The notes under the pieces were generated by a model. The model ran no database searches. It was not told where the DNA came from and was given only the letters and a program-made list of their open reading frames with translations. Both the position numbers and the translations under genes were made by a program. DNA of 64,000 bases from Haliclystus octoradiatus (lineage: Eukaryota; Cnidaria; Staurozoa; Stauromedusae; Haliclystidae): NCBI GenBank assembly GCA_916610825.1, contig OU744454.1:1141001-1205000 (forward strand), read 5' to 3'. Below, one piece after another: positions 40,301 through 49,335 of this stretch. Positions within the stretch are counted from its first letter, which is position 1, and the number at the start of each line of letters is the position of its first letter.

Positions 40301-43300
40301 AAGAAATAAAATCTTCAAGAGTTAGATACATAGAAACAAGCAGCTCTATAATAACTATTAAAATCAAATATTTCTAACAAATATCAAACTATTTATTTTC
40401 TAAATAACGTTCATTATATAATCATATACATCTCTTTTAACTCTTCAAATTTACAATAAAAACTTAAATTACTGAATTAAAATGGTATATAGTTATCTAA
40501 AATATATTACTAGCCTATAAATCCTTCTTACATTACAATAAATTATTTAAACCGTCGTAACAGCGATTAAAATTGTTTCATTGTTTTAATTTGGCTGTTG
40601 TTGTTGTTGCTAGCTTCTGTGAATCCGTCTGATGGTGGTTATACTACGTACGACACATGTCAAGATAGTCCAGTAACATACAATGTAACATTACGAGGTG
40701 GTATTAATGCAGGTCAGTATCACAATCGGATTGTGTCATCATAATCGGATCGTTAATCAAAGCATCAAATCTGAAGTTTTACACAATTATAATACAGTAG
40801 AAACTGTTATAACGTCACCTTTTATAACGGATTATTGTTTATAGCGTACACATTTATTGTTTCCGGCATATTTTAGTAGGTTTCGTCTGATTAATTATCT
40901 GTTATAACGTCACTGTTTATAACGGATTATCTCCTAAAACGTCACCTATTTCTATTCCCGTGAACTAATAAAATCGTTTATAACGTCTCATTTACAAAAA
41001 TCTTTGGTTTTCATTATCAAATACAAACAATATAGTCATTTTTCAACAATAAGAAAGTATTTCGGACGATTGAACGTACAATATGTCACACTTTTCTGTG
41101 GACACGGCACATCGCCTATAACGTACTTTTTTCAGATTCCCCAGGGGTGCCGTTATAAACGGTTTTTACTGTAGTCATCATTTCTATCATAGTCGTAAAA
41201 TAAAAGATCGTTGATACAGAGGAATGACAGCAAAGTGAAGATATCCAGAGATTGTTTGCCTGCTACACCTTTACACCTTTTTCAAGTGAATTTCAGAAAT
41301 ATCCAAATTAATTTTAGATAGATACTTACTTTACAGGCAGCTGCCAATTTCTTGTGAATCTGTTAATCACAAAGTTAATGATAGCTATGATCGAAAGCGG
41401 ATAGAGGTACCATATTGAAATCAGTCGAGGTCCGAGGCCAGAGGATGGTGGGGATTGAAGGAGATTCGCGAGGCATTATTAAGTAATAGAATTTTTAACA
41501 TTGTAGCTCATAAGTAAACTTCGTGTATTAGAAATCGGTAGTTACCTGTAAAGTAATTATCTGTTTGAAATCATTTGAAATTTTTTGAAATCAAATTGGA
41601 AATTTCTGAAGTTCAACTGGAAAGGTGTAGCAGACTCTCTGTAAATTGGAAGTTAGTTTCCCAAATTGGCCAACTCAGATGACATAGTACACGACGGCTG
41701 TACTTTTTCATTTCATTTATTTTGTCAATTGACAATCAAAACAAAGGAGAGTCACATCACATTAGCTAACTTGCTAATATTCAGTATATATCTACAGGTA
41801 GTTTTCTATAATAAGTATATTAAATTATTTGTTATTAATTGTTATTTTTATAAATATGCACATCAGACCTCGTGGGCGTGGTCCCGTTGTGGTTCAGATC
41901 CTCCGGAGGTCAACTCCGAGGGTCAACTGAACCTTGTCATTATCTTGAACATCAAATCAATTCCATCTTTTTCTGATGGCAAATAGAATAGTCCAGAGGG
42001 AATTGAATTACATAAAAGGCTGCTACAGACCGCTGCTTCTTGACGATAATTGTCTGCCAATAAACTTATTGAAATTGACGCTCAGTGCCGCAGCTAAAAG
42101 CACCAGTCATTACGTTCATTGTTCTAAAAACATTGGGAGAAATACAGTCACTCCTCCAGATTTACAGTAGAAGAGTGTACGTCAATGCGTAAGAAGAATT
42201 TCTATCCGTGACCAGCATTCCATAAGCCTCGTTTTGGTTTTTAGAGTGAACATTTTTGATATTATGTTAACCTTCTTCTTAGACTGACGTTAGGAATTCC
42301 TTTTTTGAATGATCCTATATTTATCTGACTAGTTAATAATGGATTTGTCTTATTCTACAACAGGAAATTTCACAGAACAAGGTGAAGGATTAACCATGAG
42401 TGAATGCATTGGCAAATGCTGTGACGCTACAGTTTGTGATCTCGCTTTCATGTTTTCTGATAAATGCTATTCAGTGACATGCTTCCGTGAAGATCTTTGT
42501 CAGGCTGTCGTTGCAAAACCATCGTCGCTTGAACCAAAGATTGCCTATTTATCAAAGAACACAAAATTAAATTATATTGAAGATGGTATGTTCCTATATA
42601 CAATTACTTACGTAAAGAGTTGATTAGATTCAAATAAAGCCGAATATTAATATTCGATGTTTGGTTTTATTTGTTGGTTGGAAATGGTATTTTGCACACC
42701 GATATAATTGCATTGAACTTGATTCCAGTGGTAGGACTAAATTGTGATACAAAATTATTATCCTTATGTAGAATCAAATTATAAGAATACTTCAAAATCT
42801 CTCTTGAATTTGATATATTTATTCCATAATGCCATGAAAAAGACCAATGCCTGCATAACACCGTATCGTACATAACTGTCTATGACAGACAGGCAGGCTG
42901 CAGTAATAAAAAGTCAATTAATTAAGGAAATGTTCGAAACGGAGGTCTTTCATTATCAATAGGACTAATTCAATCGGATCTCTAGTTACTTAAATATAAT
43001 GCTACTAAATTTAGTATCTTCCTAGTTTACTATCTCAGACCTATTACAATACACCAACCGTATATTTGATGGTGCTAGTCTGACAAGGCACTCATCAGAG
43101 ACATCAGATAATATGCACAAATGTTCTGCACAAGTTGAGCAGTTATACAAACAGAGCAATATTTTATGATCTGTGTTTTGCGCTTTGTTTTAGCTGGTAC
43201 GTCATTCGAATTGAGTTCTGGTAATCAAGCACAATGCGATGCAACACATTTACGTCACGGTCCAATTCATACTAATAAAACTCTAGCAGGTGGAATGCAA

Positions 43301-46300
43301 GCCGGAAATTTCTCATTTCTAGGTCGTGTGAGGTACGTCATTTGACTACGCCTTTGATAACATCTTCGTTTTGAAACTATTGTAACAATTGTTGAAATAT
43401 CAGATATCACTGAAGACTATTGTACTGAAGATAATTCATGTTCAACTTTTTGTTGTTGTTGTTGTTGTTGTTGTTGGAGTTAGCCGGTCTGTATGATATC
43501 ATTGCAACTGGATAAAGTATTCCAGATGAAAAATGAAGCATTCGATGGTGACCATTCCAGTGCAGTGCATAATATAAAAACAACTTTAATAATTGACAAA
43601 CTATCAGTCAGTATATTGTTTTAAAAGAGAAAAATTTACAAAAATAGCAAATAGCTACCTGTTTAAAGATATTTTGTTAGAAGTTTGGCATGGTTTGGAA
43701 CTGTTTTGTTTAAATTTACGCGTTCTTGTTTTGCCATTAACAGATTTTAGTTACGTCACAGACAGTGATTGTAAAAATGACTTTGAAGTGTTTATGGACA
43801 AGGCTGCTAGAAAAGATAAAATGCCAGCATTTTGTTTGAGTAAGCATAACTCTTCAACTACATGATGAAATTTGACGAGATTCTAAATGGAATGATCAAT
43901 CCAGCCCAACCCACCTTTGTCGGTCGGACCCTACGCACAATCTTCCTGAGAGTTTGAATAGTGCGTTTCGTAAATAAAACGAGGTAAAATTTATGGCTTG
44001 TCATCCTTTGTAAGCAGCAACGCATGTTCAAAAAATACCAATCTTAGCTTTCTACCCTCTCTAACATTCATAATTTTTTAATTCATTTGACTGACTAATA
44101 CTTTTTATCTGTAGTGGTATTGGAGATTGCCTTCATAAATGCTGTGATAAAAAGAGTTGCGATGTGGCGTACGTCATCGATGGAATGTGTTTTGCTATTG
44201 ATTGTTTCTCGAAGAATCTTTGTGAAGTTACAACGAATTCTGAAGTAAAGAGTCACGTGGTCATTTCTGCTTTAGTCAAAGAGCAACGACCTCCAAGCAG
44301 GAAAGGTAATTCTCTATTTTGGATTCGTTGGACTGGGTGGGGTCCGGTAGTGCCAGCAGCCTTTTTCGTCTACTTTGATCTTGTACAAAGAAACTTATAT
44401 AGTGTCACAAAATATTGCTTGAATATAAGCTATCATCAAGATAAGATAATAATAATGATAATAATAACTACACCCTTTCCAAGTGAATTTCGGACAGATA
44501 ATTACGTTACAGGCAATTGCCGATTTCATGTGTTTCTGTCAATCATGAAGTTAATGATAAATATGATCGAATGCGAATAAAGGGACCAAATTATAGCGGA
44601 GTTAAAGGACCGAATAATAATGTAAATATTGTATAACAGAGTGTTTGAAGCTGAATATAGTCGTTGTATATATTTATATTGAAAATCCTTGTCAAGGTAA
44701 CATTTGATAGTAGATCTGTTTTGGACTACCATCGTTGTATAGGGAACGTCCTACTTGCGCGCACAATCATATATTGAAATGGTTGGCGATAGCTTGGATT
44801 CTGTTTAATTGTCATCAAGTAACTATTATTATAGCATTTATAATTCGTCTTCGTGATCTATACCAAACATTCACTTAGAAAATCTAACCTCTGGGAGATT
44901 GGGACTGATATGCAAGCTGTCAATCAGGCTGTCAATCAACCAAGTGAACTTTGAATTTAAACTTTCATGGAAGTATTCTCTAGCAAACAAGCATTGATTG
45001 CTTTTGCGATTAGCCTTAATGCCGTGTATACCATTTATCTCATGTATTCTAATTATAGCTTTAAAATAACTCAATTCTTATAGTATTTATAGTATTAAGT
45101 CTTTACATGATTAAATGGAGATATATCTATAGGTTCCTCTATCATCCTGTTTTTAGTTGATCCATTTATATCAAAGTAATGTTTTTCTATATTGGTTAGT
45201 GCAAGAACTTATACAAAAATAGTGTTACAAAGGCTGCTGCACATATAGAATTAGTTTTAAACTTTTAATACTAATTACCTGTATTTGCCTTTCTTTATTA
45301 TGTAATAATTATAGTAATATTGACAAATAAATCGAATCGAAATCAGATTAGAATTATGTGACATTAAGAAAGTATTGAGCAACTTTGAAAAGTATGTTCA
45401 ACGGAAGACCGACTTTCGATAGCTTTTCATTCGACTGAAATTAGATGAGATTTTCATTTAACCGACTTTTCATTTGTATGTGATTTTGTTTAGATCCGAA
45501 TGTTGGAATTTACATTTTAATTGGTGTTATTGTTGTTGCTGCTGGCTCTGGTGGTATTTTATGGGCGTTGTACATGTATTTAAAACGGTTTGTAAATCAC
45601 TCAGTGGATAGATATCCGACGGACAAGTTAATCGGATTGACATCTATTTATATAATTTTCTACGGATCTGGGTAGAGCTTAAGTCTTCTTATTCCTACAT
45701 TGCCACACAAATTCAAAGCGAAACAACGTCATCTGACAATCTGATAATTTTCGTATTCCCTTTTTTGAACTAAACCGAGAAGGAAAGATATAATACTACC
45801 ACATGATGAAATGCAAATCAAATCCAGCTTCTCTATAACATCAAAAAATTTCATTTCATTTTGTGCCAAGGTATCTGTGCGTATAGTATTCTAAGATGGG
45901 ACAAACCAAATTACTAATAAAAATACGCTTTTGCTACCTGGAATTTTCTCAGAAAGGGGGCAGATGCTTCACCACCTATCGAGGATACTTTGCAGTTTGC
46001 TCCGTCTGCTTATTAAATTTGCAACATCGCTGTCATTTGTTACAAAATTATTATTATTATTATTATTTAAATCATAATATCAAAATAAATCGAATAAAAA
46101 TTGCCTCCTGTTTGAATTATTCCCCTTACCGGGGCTATCGACAGCACTGTTTCTCGATTATTCAATCTTGTGAGTCCTTCATGTGCATTGGTACCGTATA
46201 CAGTGTTAACCACTGACCTAGAATATAAACTATATCAAAACCGGCACCGGCGCTAGACAGAAACAATAATATTAGCAGAGCAAGCTCAATGTAATTTATA

Positions 46301-46826
46301 GGTTTTATATGGCCTAGTTTGTTATAGAAGATGGCGTCTACGATAAATCAGCTCTGTCAAAAAACTAGGATTTAATGAGGATATCATGCTACAGAGGCTT
46401 TAATCACAAAACTAGATTATTCTATATTGATATATGAGTATCTACATACGGGTTTTCTATCGCTGACAGTTTGATTAATTCAAAACGGTTTTTCTGGGCT
46501 GTAAACACCTTTCTCAGTGATATATAAGTTGCTTAAATAATTCTACTGCATACCTATAGTATTGTCTTGATTGGTATTCCCGTACAAGTTACTATGTTAT
46601 CTTGAGCTGTAGCCATATGTGTCACCCTGGTTGTATCTTAATAAACTCATTCGGTAATATCAAGATATTATCTTTGAGTGTAACAATAAATTTTATAAAT
46701 TATTATTATTATTTTTTTTTTTGCCAGCATCTTGATATTCTTATTTTTTTTATCAGCAGTAAACGGATCAAATCGAGGCACAGCGATTCAGAATCATCCG
46801 ATGAAAGTCCAATGCCAGACAGGTGA
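19084..46826 (+). CDS. Giant type I membrane protein with ten MANEC domains plus discoidin, LamG, CUB and WSC-like domains
   Basis: About 28 exons join in frame: 19084-19392, 19943-21382, 22219-22335, 22961-23142, 24147-24294, 25083-25511, 26180-26455, 26930-27262, 27533-27680, 28062-28213, 29119-29469, 30395-30733, 31030-31194, 31516-31656, 32239-32526, 32702-33277, 33955-34251, 35007-35372, 36605-36787, 38170-38265, 38610-38933, 39332-39493, 40614-40712, 42364-42585, 43194-43332, 44115-44305, 45494-45587, 46757-46826. This gives about 2,550 residues; the signal-peptide exon was not found. Order: MANEC1, disordered 480-residue region, F5/8C, LamG, CUB, MANEC2-4, WSC-like x2, MANEC5-10 with linkers, TM, acidic tail. 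MANEC/MANSC domains otherwise occur near the N-terminus of KIAA0319, LRP11, HAI-1 and MANSC1. The ectodomain suggests adhesion or ligand capture at the cell surface. Inter-domain introns are almost all phase 1, so the region could also be spliced in alternative forms. No named orthologue is recognised. Confidence 0.83.
19943..21382 (+). CDS. 480-residue low-complexity exon with RGD
   Basis: A single 1,440-base phase 1-1 exon without cysteine. The first part is Asn/Ser/Thr/Lys-rich with many NxS/T sites. The middle is Pro/Gln-rich (LPIQQYPPAFMPIEG), followed by an acidic stretch (DPDGEEDDDINEPE). Near the end are HHHHH after RKSRSI (about 21108-21135) and basic clusters KRRTQRK and SERKRFSK. 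An RGD tripeptide is coded at 20707-20715 and could bind integrin. RKSR and RKR could be proprotein-convertase sites that would release the N-terminal MANEC1. Function is inferred only; the frame is open and flanked by good splice sites. Confidence 0.75.
22219..24294 (+). CDS. Discoidin (F5/8 type C) domain, three exons
   Basis: Exons 22219-22335, 22961-23142 and 24147-24294 read GCWHPLGLSTNRFSDNQFSA, then WCSNKRSSDSPHLQIDLGS, then FTGNNGD and VVTRFVRLRPTSWKG, ending VTPCLKVELY. This is the typical discoidin order: start Cys, W-C near the spike loops, LQIDLG strand, RFVRLRP strand and end Cys. Such domains bind lipids, glycans or collagen. Introns are phase 1, 0 and 1. The tRNA-Glu lies in the intron before the third exon. 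Confidence 0.88.
23881..23951 (-). tRNA. tRNA-Glu (anticodon TTC)
   Basis: On the minus strand a 71-base cloverleaf: acceptor TCCCGTG pairs with CACGGGA. The A box is TGGTCTAGTGGTTAGGAT, the anticodon stem TCTGG/CCAGG holds loop TTTTCAC (anticodon TTC), and the B box is GGTTCGATTCC with T stem CGGGG/CCCCG. No intron and intact stems suggest a functional gene rather than a SINE head. It lies antisense in an intron of the MANEC receptor. Confidence 0.93.
25083..26455 (+). CDS. Laminin-G-like / concanavalin jelly-roll domain, two exons
   Basis: Exons 25083-25511 and 26180-26455. The first has ITISLWVSLDD, a strand common in LamG_3 domains, and IFDTIGG; the second has NWHNLVATYD, AKIYVNGSLRG, GRYLNGYVDEFKIYDEALS and an end Cys. 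This is the standard LamG_3 pattern (W-H-LVATYD; YVNG; VDEF.IYD.AL). The first acceptor is uncertain: the frame is open back to 25016, but a phase-1 start fits best after AG at 25082. The stretch just upstream (24940-25015) is built of near-repeats of AATTTCAGAAA, giving several decoy acceptors. Confidence 0.82.
26930..27262 (+). CDS. CUB domain
   Basis: A single phase 1-1 exon, 111 residues, with the four CUB cysteines: CGATLNAEKGLLVTPNYPS, LCVWEI, DGDCSQS and GSYCGAEKPR. The NYP and C-W-x-I motifs and the SSPGNKQSEKFKLLY end strand are canonical. It probably mediates protein or glycan binding, perhaps with calcium (the D-x-D in FDLGGDGD). Confidence 0.92.
27533..28213 (+). CDS. MANEC domain 2, split exon
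   Basis: Exons 27533-27680 and 28062-28213 joined in phase 2 immediately before the Cys-Cys pair. All eight cysteines are present: EQCH, ECAD, KCC, DCDM, YCYS, ACYN, LCKT. Core YGGAKAGNFTDIGKVQDINE. Only three of the ten MANEC copies are interrupted by an intron. Confidence 0.88.
28470..28700 (+). repeat. Dispersed SINE-like repeat, copy A
   Basis: Shares ordered blocks with 41870-42110: CCATCTTCTGATGGCGAAT, GTCCAATAGGAAT, GAGCTGCGACGTATTGCTGC, CTGCAGTGTCGTGACT. In an intron of the MANEC receptor. Confidence 0.6.
29119..29469 (+). CDS. MANEC domain 3
   Basis: A single phase 1-1 exon: Ser/Thr-rich lead (SITSSDLNNQS) then eight cysteines (KCDH, KCLS, ECC, QCDA, TCFS, KCSD, LCAM) with VGGIKAGNFTSKG and the end strand YNPTIAYVHR. 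This is the cleanest consensus copy. Confidence 0.9.
30206..30292. mobile_element. Small inverted-repeat element, copy 1
   Basis: AGCCTGCTCTCAGGCTCACT... pairs with ...GCGAGTCTGCGGGCAGGCT; the inner arms CTGTCAAATTGTAAACTTGG and AAATTTACATTTTGACAG also pair. About 87 bases. Confidence 0.7.
30395..30733 (+). CDS. MANEC domain 4
   Basis: A single phase 1-1 exon: Pro/Ser lead (NPNSPPKS) then CSNL, KCLD, YCC, GCNL, TCFL, KCKS, SCGL; core KGGINAGEFVDKG and end strand TPTVTYVNW. All eight cysteines are kept. Confidence 0.9.
30855..30975 (-). repeat. MITE-like repeat, copy 2, opposite orientation
   Basis: Reads GGGTTATATAAACACAAGTG, TTGCGTCATATATGCGTCAT and GAGGCACAAGGAAGGCCT on the + strand, the reverse complement of 4618-4755. 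Confidence 0.75.
31030..31656 (+). CDS. WSC-like domain 1, two exons
   Basis: Exons 31030-31194 and 31516-31656. Motifs: GCWRDFDM, DCATVTQKLGYK, VFAIQNGGACFSG, TSCKGGRGGAFANSVYKL. The pattern GCW...CA..A...GY..FA.QNGG.CF...C....G...AN.VY is common in invertebrate extracellular proteins and resembles WSC carbohydrate-binding domains. The intron falls after GYK. Confidence 0.72.
32239..32526 (+). CDS. WSC-like domain 2
   Basis: A single exon: LGCWSDLQDRAFTRIEKTD, LCAKVARKQNMKYFALQ, KGGQCFTIKN, YGMSRKCKYGLGGQMANDVY. It is clearly homologous to the preceding domain but has no intron in the middle. Confidence 0.75.
32702..33277 (+). CDS. Thr-rich linker plus MANEC domain 5 (six cysteines)
   Basis: A phase 1-1 exon of 192 residues. 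The first half is Thr/Pro/Lys-rich (TTTSKPTVTTTTATTRKS), probably O-glycosylated. The second half is a MANEC domain: NVTMARGINSGTYDDKG, QCVHACGVEPSCNLAFM, QCFSVGC, SCYT. C1 is missing (SIGQIQDN) and C4 is Gly (ACG in place of CC), a paired loss. Confidence 0.85.
33955..34251 (+). CDS. MANEC domain 6
   Basis: A single phase 1-1 exon with eight cysteines: GCPH, ECVE, RCC, SCEI, DCYG, TCNN, SCKT; core LVAGIHAGNFSDLG; end strand FTPVIAYVRP. Confidence 0.9.
34741..34815 (+). repeat. Dispersed 'GGATCCTGGGATCC ... GGAAGGCTAGAGCAAATTC' repeat
   Basis: Reads ATACTGGGATCATTTTGATT, CCAGAAGGCTAGAGCAAATT. Relatives at 1540-1587 and 3086-3145 (+), and about 6200-6240 and 11885-11985 (inverted). Confidence 0.6.
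35007..35372 (+). CDS. MANEC domain 7
   Basis: A single phase 1-1 exon: Ser/Thr/Gln lead then NCSK, ECMN, ECC, TCDL, DCYS, RCYN, MCNT; core LIGGIKAGDFKDHG; end strand YPVIAYKKK. All eight cysteines are present. Confidence 0.9.
36605..36787 (+). CDS. Spacer exon (Thr/Pro-rich)
   Basis: A phase 1-1 open exon with good acceptor (atcttcag) and donor (GTAATG); 61 residues including MRQRLPQRVITLPTSTT. No domain. Supported by phase and position only; it may be alternatively spliced. The AT-rich DNA on either side (35373-36604 and 36788-38169) holds simple and tandem repeats. Confidence 0.6.
37195..37326 (+). repeat. 33-bp tandem repeat, four copies
   Basis: Unit begins ACATCCCACAGGAGA and ends ATGCATGTTGCTA. 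Copies 1 and 3 read GATAAAT, copies 2 and 4 GACAAAT, so the real unit is a 66-bp dimer present twice. Confidence 0.95.
37340..37354 (+). repeat. Poly-C run
   Basis: Fifteen consecutive C, just after the 33-bp repeats; a likely sequencing weak point. Confidence 0.9.
38170..38265 (+). CDS. Short spacer exon
   Basis: A phase 1-1 exon of 32 residues (ANPMAAGSLLSTEVQAPTVA...) between acceptor tatattag and donor GTTAGT. It fits the frame of the gene but has no domain, so it could be skipped without changing frame. Confidence 0.55.
38610..38933 (+). CDS. MANEC domain 8 (seven cysteines)
   Basis: A single phase 1-1 exon: SCGA, ECIE, RCC, MCFS, KCYS, LCKT. The fifth cysteine is replaced (CCKSSNIDVAYM), as in MANEC1. 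Core KMGMHSGVFTRLG; end strand MNPTISFLN. Confidence 0.87.
39201..39226. repeat. (ATCT)n microsatellite
   Basis: About six tetramer copies in an intron of the MANEC receptor. Confidence 0.95.
39332..39493 (+). CDS. Charged Thr/Lys spacer exon
   Basis: A phase 1-1 exon of 54 residues starting DDDDANPLIDSTDKQ and continuing KQTKKTDHTPTKTDYTAAEP. Acceptor acttcaag and donor GTATAA. Probably an extended stalk. Confidence 0.62.
39622..39742. mobile_element. Small inverted-repeat element, copy 2
   Basis: AGCCTCCTCGCAGACTCACT at one end and AGTGAGTCTGTGGCGAGCAG then GCT at the other; CTGTCAGAATGTAAACTTGA matches the 30206 copy. Same family, longer centre. Confidence 0.7.
40614..42585 (+). CDS. MANEC domain 9, split exon
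   Basis: Exons 40614-40712 and 42364-42585 joined in phase 1 after RGGINAG; the second starts NFTEQGEGLTMSECIG. Eight cysteines: TCQD, ECIG, KCC, VCDL, KCYS, TCFR, LCQA. The 1.65-kb intron contains a repeat of the 'tataacgtcacc' type (about 40795-41175), a MITE-like element (about 41253-41640) and a SINE-like repeat (about 41870-42110). Confidence 0.87.
41253..41640. mobile_element. MITE-like element with short inverted ends
   Basis: Starts TGCCTGCTACACCTTT and ends AAAGGTGTAGCAGAC. Internal blocks (CAAGTGAATTTCAGAAAT, TTACAGGCAGCTGCC, AAGTTAATGATAGCTATGAT) recur at 44451-44590. Confidence 0.6.
41870..42110 (+). repeat. Dispersed SINE-like repeat, copy B
   Basis: Blocks CCATCTTTTTCTGATGGCAA, AGTCCAGAGGGAAT, GGCTGCTACAGACCGCTGC and GCTCAGTGCCGCAGCT follow the same order as copy A. 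A GC-rich head precedes them (CGTGGGCGTGGTCCCGTTG). Confidence 0.6.
43194..44305 (+). CDS. MANEC domain 10, split exon
   Basis: Exons 43194-43332 and 44115-44305 joined in phase 2 after FLGRV. Cysteines: QCDA, DCLH, KCC, SCDV, MCFA, DCFS, LCEV, all eight. Core AGGMQAGNFS. It is the copy next to the membrane. The intron contains a cryptic WSC-like exon (43751-43839). Confidence 0.86.
43450..43475. repeat. (TGT)n microsatellite
   Basis: About eight trimer copies within the MANEC10 intron. Confidence 0.9.
45494..45587 (+). CDS. Transmembrane exon
   Basis: Encodes DPNVG followed by about 22 hydrophobic residues (IYILIGVIVVAAGSGGILWA) and LYMYLKR, a classic single-pass helix with a basic stop-transfer end. 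Acceptor tttgtttag; phase-2 donor GTTTGT. Confidence 0.85.
46757..46826 (+). CDS. Cytoplasmic tail exon and stop
   Basis: Joined in phase 2, giving RSKRIKSRHSDSESSDESPM, then PDR and TGA at 46824-46826. SDSESSDES is a strong casein-kinase-2-type acidic cluster. The alternative that CAG|GTGACA is a donor leading to a further exon cannot be excluded. Confidence 0.68.
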
Positions 46827-49161
46827 CATTAATTCACACAGGAGGTGAGATTATTTCTATTATATTTTTACATGTTGCATTGTGACACAAATGATGTGAA
46901 TACTGCAAGATCGATTTGAGTGGTCACCACTGACTGGTTGGATCTTGACCATCACAACTGGACGACACCCTCGTGAAAGTCAAAAAATCTGGGCAACAGC
47001 TGAGATATAATTGAGATACCATTGTAGTAATATCTCTATTAATTTCTTCGTGGTCAGTGCCTCTGTTATTCGTTCCCGTATTGAAATTTGCAGAATTATT
47101 CTTCAAACACCGTCAAGCCACTTTTTTCAAGGTCTTCCAACACCTATATCTTAGATCATTCTGAGTTTGAAAAATATGTGCGGCGGCAAATTGAAACATT
47201 TTTCATGATGAATATGAAATCTTGTGTCTTTTTATTTTTTAATTTTTCTCAAAATGATCAAATATGAAAATGGATCATTTTCATTTTTGAAGCATTTGTC
47301 CATTATTGCAATGAAATATGAAATATTCGGACGCTCCAAAAGGGGCCTAGCCATAGTTTATTACTGTAATAAATGCTTTTCCTATAAAGACGTTGACTCC
47401 ACACTTGACTATGTCTTACTTGTAGGAGCTACACGAAATAGAGATTCAACCTCCCTGGTTCGATATCTCAGATAAACTAGTGCCAGGACATTTTAAGCCA
47501 CGATGAACAAAAGCAATGACGAATAAATGGACACTATGGCAACGCTAACATCGTTTTCGGCTACAATAAAAAAATGTGTTTATTTTTTGTAAATAAACTT
47601 TGCACGTCATAATAGACCGAACGATAAGATGATTTTGCTGGTCAAAACATTCCAAATAACTTGCATAAATGAATTTAAAAAAAAATTAAAAATTGTAAAT
47701 ATAATGTAAAAAGTACAACTCAAATATTGTATTTAGTTGAATATAGAGTAAATAATAATAAATAGTCTTGAATGATAAAATTTAACATCTGTAGATTGTC
47801 AATAAATTTAATGTTAAATACTAACATATCGATAGAATTAATTCACCTCAGTAATTAAAACGAAGATTAAACAGTGAAATCCAATAAGTCGTTATTAATG
47901 GTCTCCTCGTGTAAATACTACAGTAAATCAAAAACCACTCAAATAAAGTCTACAATCTCAATCCATAACCTCAATCCGTTATCCCCAAATATCATATCTA
48001 AACTGAAATAACGATTAAACTTTACATCGGTGTCCTTATTTCAAATATGTTACATAATTATTTATAAAGACGTTAGTGTCTGATGCTATTATATGAATGT
48101 ATATACTATCTGTGTACGTGTCTGTGTGAAAAGTACCTCTCAGCATTTTTATTTCTGAATAAAGAAAAGATTTAAAAAGAAACGAAGGCATTTTGTGGCG
48201 AAACATTTTTGTTGAATAAAAAGTAAACGATCAATTTACCATCATCGATTCTAAAATACTCCGTCCTGCCTAATATTGTTTTCAAAATTCCAAGAGGTGA
48301 TTAAAATTTTGAAATAGCCATAAAATACTTGCTAATTAGTTTGCTGTGAAGGATAACGATTACTTAGATTTTGAGCTTACATTTATGAGGACATATGAAT
48401 TATATAGCTGCCAAGGTGAGGTCAATTATTATTAATAAAAAATTATTTGCGACAACATAATAATAATCTATCAACTTTGGAAATTTGAATCACGACTTGA
48501 AAACATTTTGTATGCAACTTTCGCCATGTGCAGTGTTTGATTGATTGTATGTACATTTCTGTCAAGTGACCAATAAAATGAGTCTATAATGAATTTGATT
48601 GACGTTTCCCGACATGCCACGTAGGGATTCACAAATGATTGAGGAATCTTTTTGCCCTCTGACTGCCCCCAAGAAGATAATTTGTTTTTAAAGTTTGGAT
48701 TGCAACTTTGATGCTACTACTATATTTGAGGCAAGAATATGGCTTTAATTTATGTTATTATAACTGTTTGTTTGGCGAGATAATTAAGCTGCTTGATAGT
48801 GACAGTATCCGTATTTATTTTAACGATATCGTGAGCTATCCGACAATCAGACAAAATAATGATCCCCTATACAGCGGAATGTAATTACAGACATATTTCA
48901 GGATATTTGTTCAACTTGGTATATTATGTACATACGGTATGGCATTTCTCAACCATCAATTGTATTGAACATTCGTTGAATCATTCTCTGACTTCATTTA
49001 ATGGCCTTTAATTTTAACTGAAAAACCATTTTCAATCGCAAATCCAGCTGTGGAGTACGTTATTGTGTTTTTTTGGTGGAGATTTTTTTTACAAATTTTT
49101 TTTTTCTTAATCAGATCAGATCACTTTGAAATATAATTTATTATGTTTGTATGATGGTATA

Positions 49162-49335
49162 TTTTAATCACCTCTTAGAGTTGAGAGAGTTGTATGTTCT
49201 GTGCGTGTAACTTTTAATGTTGAAGATCGGATTCATAGAAATGGCATCATTTTTATGTATCCGATCTTTTAAACATTAAAAATTACATGCACATAACAAA
49301 CAACTCTCGTCAACTCTAAGAGGTGATTAAAATTT
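49162..49335. mobile_element. Long inverted-repeat MITE
   Basis: Left arm TAATCACCTCTTAGAGTTGA... and right arm ...CAACTCTAAGAGGTGATTA are complementary over roughly 70 bases with few mismatches, around a short centre. The terminal motif AAGAGGTGATTAAAATTTTG also occurs alone at 48291-48312. Confidence 0.75.
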
